The notes beneath the pieces were generated by a model. The model made no database searches. It saw only the letters and a program-made list of their open reading frames with translations, and was not told where the DNA came from. From NCBI RefSeq assembly GCF_022539665.2, contig NC_081338.1, forward strand, positions 7,552,446 to 7,616,445: a stretch of 64,000 bases of DNA, written 5' to 3'. This document shows, one piece after another, positions 1 through 12,200 of the stretch (position 1 is the first letter of the stretch; every line of letters begins with the position of its first letter). The DNA is from Daphnia carinata. Taxonomy: Eukaryota; Arthropoda; Branchiopoda; Diplostraca; Daphniidae. Position numbers and translations under genes: made by a program.

Positions 1-368
1 GGAGCGGCACAGAGACCAACAAATAATTTCCGCATTGGAATCTTTAGGAAATGATTTTTTAATTCGTTCCGCTGAAAAGTGTGACAACGCGGAACAACGT
101 CCAACCGAAGGAGAGAAAAAAGGAAAAAAATGTTTTATGAATATTCATTCAGAGAAAATAAAATTGGAATGAAAAAAAATCTTTAAAAAAAAAAAAAAAA
201 GAAAAGCGCGATGGACTCGATTTCAAACGTCGTCATCAGTCACGAGTCTGGGAAACGATTCGGCTTCAATTTTTGTTCTCGCGTCCTTCCGGCCGGCCGA
301 CAATAGGACGGATACCCCAGTTTCGTAGCAACAATAAATATACACCGAATGCAAGCGAATGACGCTGC

Positions 369-389
369 ACACACACACACACACACACA
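369..389. repeat. (CA)n microsatellite
   Basis: A perfect alternating CA tract of about 10 units in non-coding DNA. Confidence 0.9.
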
Positions 390-575
390 ATATGATGCCC
401 GTCGCTATTGGGATGCCGCCAATTCTCAAACGCGACCTACAAAAGCAGGGAAGTAAGTCACTGTTTCTGTTTCGTCCCTCTTCTCATTCTCATTCCCGTT
501 TTTTTTTTCCCCCTTCGTTTCGTACGCCCGCACGTTTTGGCTTTCAATCAAATGATTGCGGGGACGAGATGGAAG

Positions 576-592
576 CCCCCCCCCCCCCCCCC
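576..592. repeat. Poly-C run of 17
   Basis: An uninterrupted C17 tract followed within 20 bases by an A-run of about 19. It is one of several long C/G homopolymers in the first 10 kb. Confidence 0.9.
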
Positions 593-1222
593 AAACATCA
601 AGAACTCAGTAAAAAAAAAAAAAAAAAAAGAAAGAAAGAATGAGAAGACAAACAAAAGAAGAAGAAGAAAAAAGGAGAGAAGAGCATAACAAGATGTAGG
701 GGATCGAATGACTTGAGTTCTTGTTGCCGTATCACGGCGAAACGTTTCGTCTTTCACCTTCACGTCTTTTAGCGTTACATTATGGCGTCCTTTTTGAGAG
801 TATAGAGAAGAGATGCGATATCATAGGCGACTCTGTGTAGTTTGCTATTTAGCATGCGAAAAACCGTCTGCATCGCAGCCTTGATATGGTATAGACATTT
901 CATTTGTTTTTGTTGAGAGTTACGGCTATAATAGTCTTTTTCGTTAGCGTACGAATTTATCGGTAGAATCGGGCCGTCGATGACTGAGTCATTCTCCATT
1001 GAGGGATTCAGTTCAAGGCAAATGTTCTTTTCGCATCCTGATGATGTTTTTTTGTTTCTTTGTTTTTAATACGCATTTTCACTTGTGTGTCTTGGTGTTA
1101 TTGTTATCGTTTTCATTTCACCACCTGATATAACATGAGGATTCACCTTTTCCATAATCGTCTAGACATGAAATGAGCTCAACATTTGGAAACACCTTCT
1201 TTTCGATTTTGAAATCCAGCAG

Positions 1223-1249
1223 CTCTCTCTCTCTCTCTCTCTCTCTCTC
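1223..1249. repeat. (CT)n microsatellite
   Basis: A perfect CT tract of about 13 units. Similar GA/CT arrays recur at 1636-1662, 5453-5475, 23962-23987 and 25075-25100. Confidence 0.9.
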
Positions 1250-1630
1250 GGTTCTATTCTTCTTTTCTTTTCTTTTTTTTTTATTCCATGTAGTTAAAAA
1301 TAAACAAACGGTTTTTGATCATCGAAATTGCTGAAAAGAGGATGAATCAACAGCGACATTGGTTTTTTTCTTTTTTTCTTTTTTTTAAATCCAATTCTTG
1401 TGATGGTTCCAGCTTCCTAAAAAGTCCCTCTGCGCGCAGCTGTTGGACCACCCCAAACCGTCTGTAGGCCCTTTGCCTCTCTCTTTTTTCAGCCCTCTTC
1501 TCGCAGGCCCATACCAACACGCATACCAAAAGCCCGAAAAAAAAAAAAAGAAGAAAATTTAAGCAAACAAACAAACGAAAAAAAAATGTCCATTTGCAGC
1601 TAGGCCTTCCAGAGAAATCGTGTGCGTGAA

Positions 1631-1635
<5 letters not shown>

Positions 1636-1662
<27 letters not shown>
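1636..1662. repeat. (GA)n microsatellite
   Basis: A perfect GA tract of about 13 units in non-coding DNA. Confidence 0.9.
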
Positions 1663-2784
1663 GACAGGCTGTGAAGGAGCCTCCCTTTTTTTTCGTGTCA
1701 AGGTTTCATCTATTCCAGCAGTCAAGGCAAGAAGGTTTTTGTCATGCCCTCCACTAATCTCTTTGAGTTCTTTCCCTTCATACGACTTGTCATTGAACTG
1801 TGACCCTAACAAGAAAGAGAACCTAATCTGCTGGATGGCCTACGTAAACAATAAAAAAAAAAGAAAACACCCACACCGGCCAGCAAAGCCGAAAATTTCA
1901 TTGAACCACTCAAGTGACATCTCTCTCTCTCTCTCTCTCCCCATTCATAAAAAAATCATTTGTAAATGTTAATTTCTATAAGAAGAAACATTAAGGTGGC
2001 AGACAAGGGGGCAAAAGAATCGTGATTGACACCAGGTGAGGCTGAAAAGATTAGCGATGAAGGTCTACCGTTGGTATAGGTGCAGCTCATCAGGATGGTA
2101 TACACCAATCGAGCAAATGTGCACATTGTGCGATACAAGTATTCACACACACACACACATAGAGAGAGAGAGAGAGAGAAGAGAAGAAAGAAAAGAGCAG
2201 AAGAAAACGATCGGGTGTAGCGACAGGGAAGCCAGTGATGGATTGAATGATGGATGATGTTATCACGCTCAAAAGCGAGGAAGTGGAAGGTTCGGAGCGC
2301 GCACGTACGATACGCTCCTTCACATCTTTCGTGATGGATGTGCGTGGCTACAAGAAGCTTCCATGGACACGTTTTTTTTTTTTGGAACGTAGGAAAACAA
2401 AAAAATAAATAAATATTGAAAGGAAAGTGTTCCGCATGTGTTTTATCGTTTCTTCGACAACGCTCCTCCTCGCCCCTCCTGTCTTTACTGACACGTTCCA
2501 CAGAGTTCATCCGTGGCAAGGTCTTCGTGCGGAATTTTTTCCATTTCCTTTTTGTTTTTTTTTTTTCGTGGAAACTTGGAACTGGGAGAAAAACACGAAT
2601 TTCTCCAATGGCCGACTGATTGCCGATGGTCATCAATGACCATTTCGGTACAGAGGTTCTTGCGGTCGGCAATACGTCACCCATCAGGTGTTGCATCAGG
2701 CAGTTGAAAGGGGCCCCCCCAAGTTTGGCATCCAGCCGCTTTTGTTTTGTTGTTGTTTTTTTTGTTTTTTTTTCCCATCGAACG

Positions 2785-2809
2785 AAAAAAAAAAAAAAAA
2801 AAAAAAAAA
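2785..2809. repeat. Poly-A run of about 25
   Basis: A long A homopolymer. The Lys/Phe-rich frames around it are artefacts of such runs. Confidence 0.85.
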
Positions 2810-3263
2810 TCAAACAGCCTCGTATAACACGACCATATCACGTCAAGTTCCAAAGTAAAAAGAAGCAACAATTTCGGCCACGCGGGAATGACCTATATCA
2901 ATCACCTGGCATTTTGCACGGCAAAAGTTTAAACCATTTTTTGTTTTTGTTTTTGTTTTTGTTTTTTGTTTTTTCAAATTTTCTCAAGCGAATCCTTTCT
3001 TTAAAAAAAAAAAAAATAAATAATAAATAAATAAAAATCGACGTGCACGCTGTAAATGTTCGATTCACTCACGAACGTCAGGTAGCTTTTTCCGCATCTA
3101 TGCAACGTCATGTACTTTGGAACTCGGTAAAGAAAAACATAGCAAATAAAAAAAAAAAGAGAGCCGGTTGTGTGAGCGGCGTTATCGGCGATTGCAATCG
3201 GCGCTTGGCAACGGTGGGCGTGGCTCGTTCGTTTATAGCTAATTGCTTCTAGAGTTCTCTATT

Positions 3264-3298
3264 TATTTTATTTTATTTATTTATTTATTTATTTATTT
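3264..3298. repeat. (ATTT)n microsatellite
   Basis: A tetranucleotide ATTT array of about eight units with a slightly irregular left edge. Confidence 0.85.
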
Positions 3299-5902
3299 CT
3301 GAAAGACCCGGCGATGACATTTTTGCAGTATCATTGACTATAAATGCGTGTAGCTTTAGCTGCCTCTTCAAATTTCATTACTTCAATGCTCGTGTCACCA
3401 TGGATGAACGCTCACCACTATCTATCTACACACACAAAAGAACACCCAATCAAAAGAGGGAAGGGCCAGTTTCAACAGAGCCAGTTCTAACTTGAAGAGA
3501 ACGAGAAATTGAAGAGAAAAAAAAAACAGATATCAGCAATTCTTCCCTCCCCCCCTCCCCTGTTTGAATTGTTTTCCGAAGGGTTTTGTCATATCGATTC
3601 GAAATGTTTTCTGTTCTATTAAGTTCCCCTCTTTTGTTTACGCAGCTTGTAGCAATCCAGATTATTGGTTGTATATTTCTTTTTTTTTTGTTTTTTTTAA
3701 TTCTTTATTTCGATTGTCAATCGGACAATCGAAAGATAAGAAGGTAATCTAGCCAAGCCAGTTGGTGTATCAGGAACTGCATTTTTACAAGGCCAAATGA
3801 AGTTAGCGACACAGGACTTGCTAAAGACAACAATTAATGGGGAAAAGACGAAAAGACACAACAAAAATTGACCTCAGTTATGGTACAATAATTAGTTAAA
3901 AATGGGGAATTTAAATGAAAAAAAAACAAAACAAAAAAAAAACTTTCTGTGCCATTTCCCAAGAAACACGATTAATGACAAAGAGCATCATCAAATCGAG
4001 TCATTTGAATACTAAGAATATTCATTTAAAAAAGAAGAACGAAGGCAATGTTTGGATATTTGCGCTGATCTTACAAACGATGTAATCATTACATTACAAA
4101 TTTCTTTTTTTTTCAAGAATAAAAGCCAGGACACAACAGTTTGTTTCTCGGAACTGGAGGGACACGGGAAGAACGCATCGAATCGCCATTTTTCTTGGAC
4201 AACTACATAACCAAAGTCGATTTTCAACTCATCATCCTAACCAATGCGCCAATGCCGCACACGGCATTTCAAAGCATTTATTTATTATTATTATTATTAT
4301 TTTTTTTTTTTTTCCTCTTCCTGTTTCATTGAAAATGTCATGATTCGCTCATCTTCACTATCTTTTTTCATATGAAATAGCGAAAAAAAAAAAAAAAAAA
4401 AAAAATGTGCTGGAATGCACGACACAACAGCTGGCCCTTACCGGCGAATGGCAAGAAAGGTCACTACGCAGTACTATACTTTGCTCAACATAACTTTTTT
4501 TTTTTTTTTTTGTCTTATTCTTTTTTTAGGTTTTTTATTTGATTTTTTTTTTTTTTCTACCTTTTTCTTCCAAATTCGTAGCCGATGCGGCACTGACCCT
4601 TTTATTACAAGAGTCTCTCTCTCTATTCGGTAGTGGTTTTTCTTTTTGGCCAGCTTGCCCATTTTTTTTTTTTTTCTTTTCCCCCTGCAGTGGCACATAC
4701 TGGACCGAGCGTCCTTCAATCAAGAATGTTTCACAAAACATTCTTTTTTTTTTTTTTTTTTTTTTTTGTTAATTTCTTGTGTGTTGATTTTGAGGTGAAA
4801 CAAGACGTGACTAGAGTACCGTTTTCGTCGTCTGTTTTTTTTTTTTTTTTTCGATTGTTTAGATGTTCAATCACTCGACCGTGTCGCTTATACGTTTTTT
4901 TGTTTGTTTTTTTTTTTTTTTTTTGACGAGCCCCACACAGACTACACGCTGTACTCTAAATAGCTATTGCTTTTGCGGGTGAAACTGTTCTCCTTTTTTG
5001 CCCACTTTTGCCGACTCGCGGTGCGCCATCGATTTTGTGTCTACCCCCCCCCCATCATCTTGACTGTGCCAAATCGTCGGCCACGCAAAGGAACAGACAA
5101 CAATAGGAACAAAATAAATTTAAAAAAAAAAAAGGGCCACTTACCCGAATGTCCAGTTTGATTGGCAAGATCCAGTGAAAGAAATGGCGAAATGGGGGGG
5201 GAGAAGGGATGCCGTTCAAAAGCGTTTTGCGATTGGAACAAAACGGTTCGAAATATTTCGAGACACAGAAAAATGTCTTTGAAATTAAAAAACCGGGCAA
5301 AACAAAATCAGCTACTAGTATTTTCGGATCGCAACGGATAGCAAACACGAGCTTTATTCCCGTTTTCACAAGCTGGTCGGTCCATGATTTTCGTTCGCAC
5401 CATTAGGGTGGGTATGTATGTACGACACACTTCTATTGTCTTCCTTTGATTGCTCTCTCTCTCTCTCTCTCTCTCTTCTAGCCAAAACAAGTACAAAGGC
5501 TAACAACAAAAATAACTCAATCGAACTGAACTGGACAATCGATTTCCTTTTCTTTTTCGTTTTTCCTGGCAAGCGAAACACTGACAGACTGGAAGAATTG
5601 GATTTGTTTTTTTTTTTTTGTTTTTTTTTGTTTTTTTTTGAAATTCGAACTGGATAAAATGCGAACGAATGGAACAGTGTCGGCAGTCGAGAGGAGACTA
5701 AAGAGGCAGCTCGCACTGGACCAGGTATTTGAGAACTATCAGGCTACGAGACGCACAGTCAGCCAAGGGGCCGGCCAAGCTGGACCGCCTGAGGCTCCCC
5801 CTCCCTTCTCTCTTTTTCTTTTCTCTTTCTCTCTTCTTTTCCTCATGTTTTGTCCTCCCGCCTTCTTTTTCTTTTCCCAGATGTTCTCTTCTTATCTTCT
5901 TA

Positions 5903-5972
5903 TTCTTCTTCTTCTTCTTCTTCTTCTTCTTCTTCTTCTTCTTCTTCTTCTTCTTCTTCTTCTTCTTCTTCT
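5903..5972. repeat. (TTC)n trinucleotide array
   Basis: About 23 perfect TTC units. It gives long poly-Phe, poly-Leu and poly-Ser strings on the plus strand and poly-Glu on the minus strand, which explains the longest open frames in this part of the window. It is a purine/pyrimidine mirror repeat, a sequence class able to form triplex DNA. Confidence 0.95.
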
Positions 5973-6293
5973 GTCGCTCGGGATATGCACGTCCATTTAC
6001 TAAGAAGTTTCAACATTTCTTTTTTGGGATTGTACTTCGTCCATTTGTTTTTGTTTTTTTTTTGTTTTGTTTTTTTTTTTCTCCCCCCCCCCCCTTCTTC
6101 TTCCGTCATTTCATCCCCTTGCTCGCTTTACTTTCTTTCTTTTGGGGTCGCCCCTTTCTCTCCGTTTCCATTCCTGAATATGTTCAAATGTTTAAAGTTC
6201 CTGGGCCGGGGGCTTCATCATCCATCCGTTATCCGAATTGTTTGCCCACTCTTATTATTGATTCAAGTTTGTTGTGCTTCTCTCCCCACCCCC

Positions 6294-6325
<32 letters not shown>

Positions 6326-6402
6326 TTCTCTGTGTTCCAGTCAACAAGAAAACGTGAGTTTACGCCGCCCACGGATGTAAAAAAAAATACCCGAACAATC
6401 CA

Positions 6403-6424
6403 TACACACACACACACACACACA
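6403..6424. repeat. (CA)n microsatellite followed by poly-A
   Basis: A CA tract of about 11 units that runs directly into an A-run of about 18. Confidence 0.9.
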
Positions 6425-7457
6425 TAAAAAAAAAAAAAAAAAAGAGGGTGCGCGTGTGTGTTATGGGAATACGGTAACCTCAAGTGCCTGGAACGACGAG
6501 ACACGGCGTCGCCGGCCAGCAGAAATAATAAAAGTGATCGATAAACCGTATGGTACTAAAAAAAAAAAAGGGGGGAAGGGAGGGGGTGGGGGGGAGAATT
6601 AAAGTGAGTGTGGAGTTGACCTGACGTAGCAGCGCCTTCTCTTCGCTTCCAAAAAAAAAAAAACACATACACTCCAACAACATCCTTTGTGCGTTCCAGT
6701 TGTAACGTCTATAAATATATGAGGAAGAAAAAAAAAAAAAAAAAAAAAAAATGTTGGGGTTTGCGGGACGGAAATAAAAATATCCGGGACCCTTTTTTTC
6801 TTAGTGTGTGTCCCAGCTGTCCGCCAACAGACGTCCGCAGAGAACAAAGACGGAACGATCAGAAGGCAAGTCAATCAAAAATGTTGTTGAGTCGGTTTTA
6901 ATTGGTTTTTTTAAAAAAGCAAAAGGGGGAAGGGGGGGGGGGGAGAGGACATCCGATTTTGGCTTTTGAAATGTGTATTGTTTCAATTGAAAAACATGGC
7001 CAATGGGATTGCCAAAAACAGATCAAGTGCAGCCGAGCGGGAAAAGGGGGCCGAAAATTAAAAAAAAAAAAGTGGGGCATCATAATAATTTTGAGTATCC
7101 CCAGAAATTACGCAATGAAGTAAAGAAAAAAAAAAAAAAAGGACAGTACGGTGTAGAAAAGGAATGTTTGTAACCCACCCCCCCCCCCCCCCCCCATCCC
7201 TCAATTTTACATCACGCCCTTCTAAAACGGAGGAGGAGCGCCCGATTTTGAAGGGGAACATTTCTTTTTTTTTCGTGCGTGATTCATGATTGACTTGCAT
7301 TTCGCAGCATATTGCTTAATGAGGTGAGAGTCTAGAGAGCAACAGAAAAGGCCGGCTGGTGTCGTCTTTCCCGTCAGGGCTTCGTTTTTTGCGATACGCG
7401 TCGCACTTAACACCACACCGTAGAAGGTCTTTCCGTTCCTGATTGAATGTTCTGTAC

Positions 7458-7488
<31 letters not shown>

Positions 7489-8979
7489 CCCGTTTCATTT
7501 CGATTCGTTCCTTTTATTTATTCATTAATTTTTTTTTTTAAAGCGGGAAATTTAGACGGGCCAACACTGCACGCCATCGGTCTCCTTGAATTGACCGTTA
7601 TTACGTGAGCGTTGACGGTAGATACGCGTCGTGAACGTGAGTCGGTATTTTGACGCTGATTCGGTGCGACATCCAACCCCCCCCTCCCCTCTCCCGCTCC
7701 TTGTCAACCCGTTCCGATCGCGCACTGCCGGCCCTCGTCCGCTCATGACCATCCTGCGCTCTCTTCTCTCTTTAGCCTTGCCCTGGATTGGCACGAAAAA
7801 ATGTGCGTCGAAAGTGCAACAACGAATCTATATCACTTACGTACGCGTTGGCATGTCAGCCGCCCCACAATACTGTCTATTTCTTTTATTTTATTATTTT
7901 TTTTTTAACCCGTTATTTCTGAGTATAGCCTTCGTGATTTATCACTCGAATGGAAAAATATGATTTTTTTTTTTTTTTTTTTTTTTTGACGTGTCGCCAT
8001 TTGGTCTTCCCTTTGTTCATTTCTGTTATTGGCAGTCGGCTGCCAACTATGATCTGGTTGGACTGGATCATTTTTTTTTTTTTTTTCTAACATGCGTGTA
8101 TTTGACTGTAAAGCTTATCTATCATGTGGCTGTCGCTGTAGAGAAATCGGAAATTTTAAGCGATTTGACCGAATTATTTGGAGCGCAAAAAATCCCGCTA
8201 CCATGTTTTGTCCTTTCCCCTTTAATTTTTTATTTTATTTTATTTTATTTTTTTTTTTGCCCTTCCATCCCACCTTCGTGTTTAGTTTCGTATTGGAACA
8301 AGTGCAATTTGGCGTGAGACAAAGGTTTTTTTTTAGCGGAAGCCCATTTTTTTGTTCATTTCTTTTTTCTTTTTCTAAGATGTCAGATCCTGGTTCGTTT
8401 TTGATTTAAATCGCCCTTCCTTTTTTCTTTTTTATCAATCGCTTATTATTTATTCTTTTATATACAAATGGCGAGCCGCTTTTATTTGTTGTCGTTTGGA
8501 CATCGATCATTTTTTAAGTTTGACTTTTCGGATGGCATTCAATCCGGATGCGGACAAAAGCCACCGAAATAATTGAACAATCACGCTACGACGATGATTG
8601 GAATGACACGTTTTTTTTATTTTATCCCTCCTTCCCCCCCCCCCCTTCCTATTTTTCCTCCCCATCCCAAAGAAAAATTCAAAGAGCGTGTTATTGTAAC
8701 CTGTTGTCAGGACATGTCTGGACGACGGCATTTTTTTTTTTTTTTTTGTTTTCTTTGTTGATATAAAAATTTGCCCCGCCAAGTGTCCGATGCAACGTTT
8801 ATTAGAAAGACTGGCTTCACGTCCGACATTCCTAGCGTTCCAGTTCTTTTTTTTTTTTTTTTTTATCTAATTAGACGTTGTTAGCTCTTCCCACGATGTC
8901 CCTCACAGGATGAATATTTAAAAAAAAAAATAAAAAAAAAATAGAAGCTGACAACTAAATTGAATCCCGTTTACAAATT

Positions 8980-8981
<2 letters not shown>

Positions 8982-9014
<33 letters not shown>

Positions 9015-9029
9015 AAAAAGGGGGGGGGG
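8982..9029. repeat. Composite (AC)n / poly-A / poly-G tract
   Basis: About 14 AC units pass without a break into about 10 A and then about 10 G. Mono- and dinucleotide tracts are directly abutted. Confidence 0.9.
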
Positions 9030-9220
9030 AGAGAAACATTGAATTCTTGATGGTAATTGGGTGATATGATGACGCTTCCAGATTGCCCCGAACACCTTTT
9101 CGCGTTCACTTGCCAATAAGCCTGTTGGCATTCAAACAAGAAAACAAAGACACGTTATTAATAGCGTGACTGTCTGTATACCCACAAAATCCGGCCAATT
9201 GTTCCCCCCCCCTCCCCTTC

Positions 9221-9250
9221 TTTTTTTTTTTTTGGGGGGGGGGGGGGGGG
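9221..9250. repeat. T13-G17 composite homopolymer
   Basis: A T-run of 13 switches directly into a G-run of 17. The G tract could form G-quadruplex structures (inference). Confidence 0.9.
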
Positions 9251-12200
9251 ACTTGCTGATGACCACCTTTTGATTGATCCGTTCCACGAATGAAGCCAAA
9301 GGCTCGTATCAGAATGATTGGTGGTGGGCCCTGGGCTCCACATACCACCACGCATTGTCGTCATTAGCTGTTGAGTCGTTTGGGTTTTTTTTTTTTTTCC
9401 TTTTTTTATAAGGATCGAGTTTTTGCCACGTCCCGAAACTTGACGAGCATCTGTCAGTTCGTTTCTTCTTCAGCCAGTTCTCCAACTAGTTATACCGATG
9501 AACGAAAATAAGGGCGGGTATGAAAGACCGAACTAACTAACAAACAGGAATTAAAAAGTTGGAGCCGTGAATCACGATCGTGCGTGAAACCTGTTGATAG
9601 CACGAGAAGCATCCTTTCATATTCCCGGATCCTTTGTTGTTGTTGTTTCGCTTCACGGTAACCACAACGGTTGAAGGCATAACATTTTTTCTTTCTTTTT
9701 GTGCTTGTGTGCGTTTGGAAAATCACGATCCATCTTTATCATATGTAGGCCTAACCATATCGGGCGGAAACAATTTTTAATGAACGGCTTGATGCTGCCG
9801 ACCGCTTTTGCCCCGTTATGCATTTTACAAAAAAAAAAAAAAAAAGAAAAAAAAAAAATTTACATAAAGCATTTACAACGCAGGCTATAGGCAATGGCCA
9901 ATGAAGTGCCACTCATGGTTCTTGATGAGTATCTCCTTATTTAGGCCTAACACCGAGCGCTACGAAGAAGAGAAGAAAAAAAAAAAAAAAAAAGTTCAAC
10001 TTTCATTTCTTATTATTTTTTCTTCTCCGCCTTTTTGGAACAAAACATGGCCCGAAAAAAAAAAAAAAAGGGTTTTAATTTTTTCAAAAAAAAAAAAAAA
10101 AAATTTTCTATTTAAGGGGTGGTAAACAAGTTATCTTGAAACGAGTCAAAGAGCTCGTGTTGCCAACGAATTATTATTATTATTATTTTTCTTACCCTTA
10201 AAAAGACAGAGGCTTTTGAAAATACGTTGCCGTTTTCCATCAAGGTTTTAATCAGATCACAATTTGTTTTTTTTTGTTTTTTTCCTTTTTCAAATTGCAT
10301 ACAATCGAGGACGAAATATTTGATTGGATTATTGAAGAAGAACTAACGTCTTGCCCGTTGGCAAATTCTCTAATGGTCTTGTTTCATTGGGGTTTTTCCT
10401 TTTTTTTTTTTTTTTTTAAACCTTCCTTTATCTGAATCCCGCCTTCAAATCACGTTTAAGAGTCCAACTTTTAGTTTCGTACAGGTTTTTCGATAATGAA
10501 ACAAACAAAAACAAAAACAAAAAAAAAACAAAAACAAAAAAAAAAATGGAAGGAACAAACCTCTGTGATAGCCTGTTTTGCGGGACTTGTACTCGTGTTC
10601 TGTTTGGTGATGGCAAATGGTAGGTGGTGACAAGTCTAACGCAAAACTCGAGATAAAAAGATCAAACATCAATGGACACACATTTCTGCTACGTTCTACA
10701 AATGATTCTCGTGCTCCATACTTTCAACGAATGCCGTTGGAACGAGGTCTTGAGCCTGTTGCGTGCAATTCACGCTAGCTCTACGCGACCGCAACTCGCC
10801 TGATCGCATTGAAAGTGATCTTGACAACGGCTTGACGAAATACAGAAAAAATACTGGAACACACGCAAACACACATCCAAAAAAAAAAAAAAAAAAAAAA
10901 GAAAAGGGAATTAAAAAGTTTTTGCCCGGTTTAGGAAACTGCCTCATTTTTAAATTCCTGCAGTCATTTCCCACACAAGATTTTTTTTTTTTTTTTTTTT
11001 TAAAATCAATTTCACAATGTGACATTGAAAATTCCCCCCTCCTTACCTATAGAAAACAAGCTCTAGACATTCGAATCGTTTTCTTTTTCTCGTTTGGTGC
11101 GCTGTAGACGCGACTTGGTTGACGAAGACTGTTAAGGTCAGTCGATGGGGAACTGCGAGACTTTGGAGAGCTGGCCGCACATCCTTGACGTCCTCACAAG
11201 TCATCGAGGTGACTATAATTCATTTGGAAATCGACTTGGAAAAAAAAAAAATCGAAAGCTTTCTCCCTTTCTCTCGGGGTCCCTGGAACGTGCCACCGGT
11301 TTCCCCCCTCCCTCCCCCTCCCCCTCCACCCAAACACCCGTTCGAACAAAGTGCGACGGGCGCCACACTCTCTCGCCACGCCGTCCGTCCATCCTTGTCA
11401 GCAGCGCTGGGTGGCCGTTAAGAAATCGGTTCACAATTGGGCAAGGTCGAACAATCAATCGCCGCTGATACAGACCGAACGAGAAACGACGTCTGCATAT
11501 CAAATTCGAATCAAATGCAACCAATTGCCAAGAACCATTTAATTCCCCACCACTTATTTTTGTTTCTGTTTTTTTTTTTTTTTTCGATTGTATTTTATAC
11601 ACGTTTGCCTGGTTAATAGGGGGGGGGGGAAAAAAAAAGAAATTTTTTTTTTTTAAGGAAGTAAAGAACAGGTTTACAGGTGTCGCTATTGATGACGATG
11701 GTACCTTACTGTTAAACGAAATCAAAATAAAATCAAAATAAAAAAAAAATCCAATATGGGGCGATGGTTGTGTCACAAGATGGACGATCAAGTGTTTCCC
11801 GGCCATTGCATATACATACACAAGTGGATCAAGGTTTTTCCGCCCTGGCAGTCCGTTTTTTGTTTTGTTTTGTTTTGTTTTGTTTTACATTTGTAAATTC
11901 GAACGAACAAACGACATTTATCAGAACGGCTGCCGGGCCCGCACGAGAAAGGGGAGACTTGTAAGCAAAACTGTCAGTCAACTGAGAATTTCGAGACCAT
12001 CAATTGGCAATGTCTGTTTCTTTTTTTTTTTTTTTTTTGTTTTTTAATGTTGTCCCATGTAGACACCTTAACCATTTATTCAATGCACGTGCTATTGCGG
12101 AAAGAGGGGGGGGGAGGGAAAAAATTCGTCCTTCCGGCTTCCTGCTTCGCCAAAAAAAAAAAAAAAAAAAAAAAAACATTTCGCATCGCCATGAACGAAA

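Noticed and set aside
1956-2813. 285-codon minus-strand frame
   Set aside because: Made of Phe/Lys/Ser strings across poly-A and CT/CA tracts. The codon content is repeat-driven and no homology is recognised.
5638-5736. Possible exon starting M-R-T-N-G-T-V-S and ending at CAG|GTATTT
   Set aside because: A donor-like site exists but there is no acceptor or promoter evidence and no partner exon.
5638-6427. Plus-strand frames of 121-232 codons
   Set aside because: They are poly-Phe, poly-Leu and poly-Ser read from the TTC array and T-runs, with no motif or splice support.
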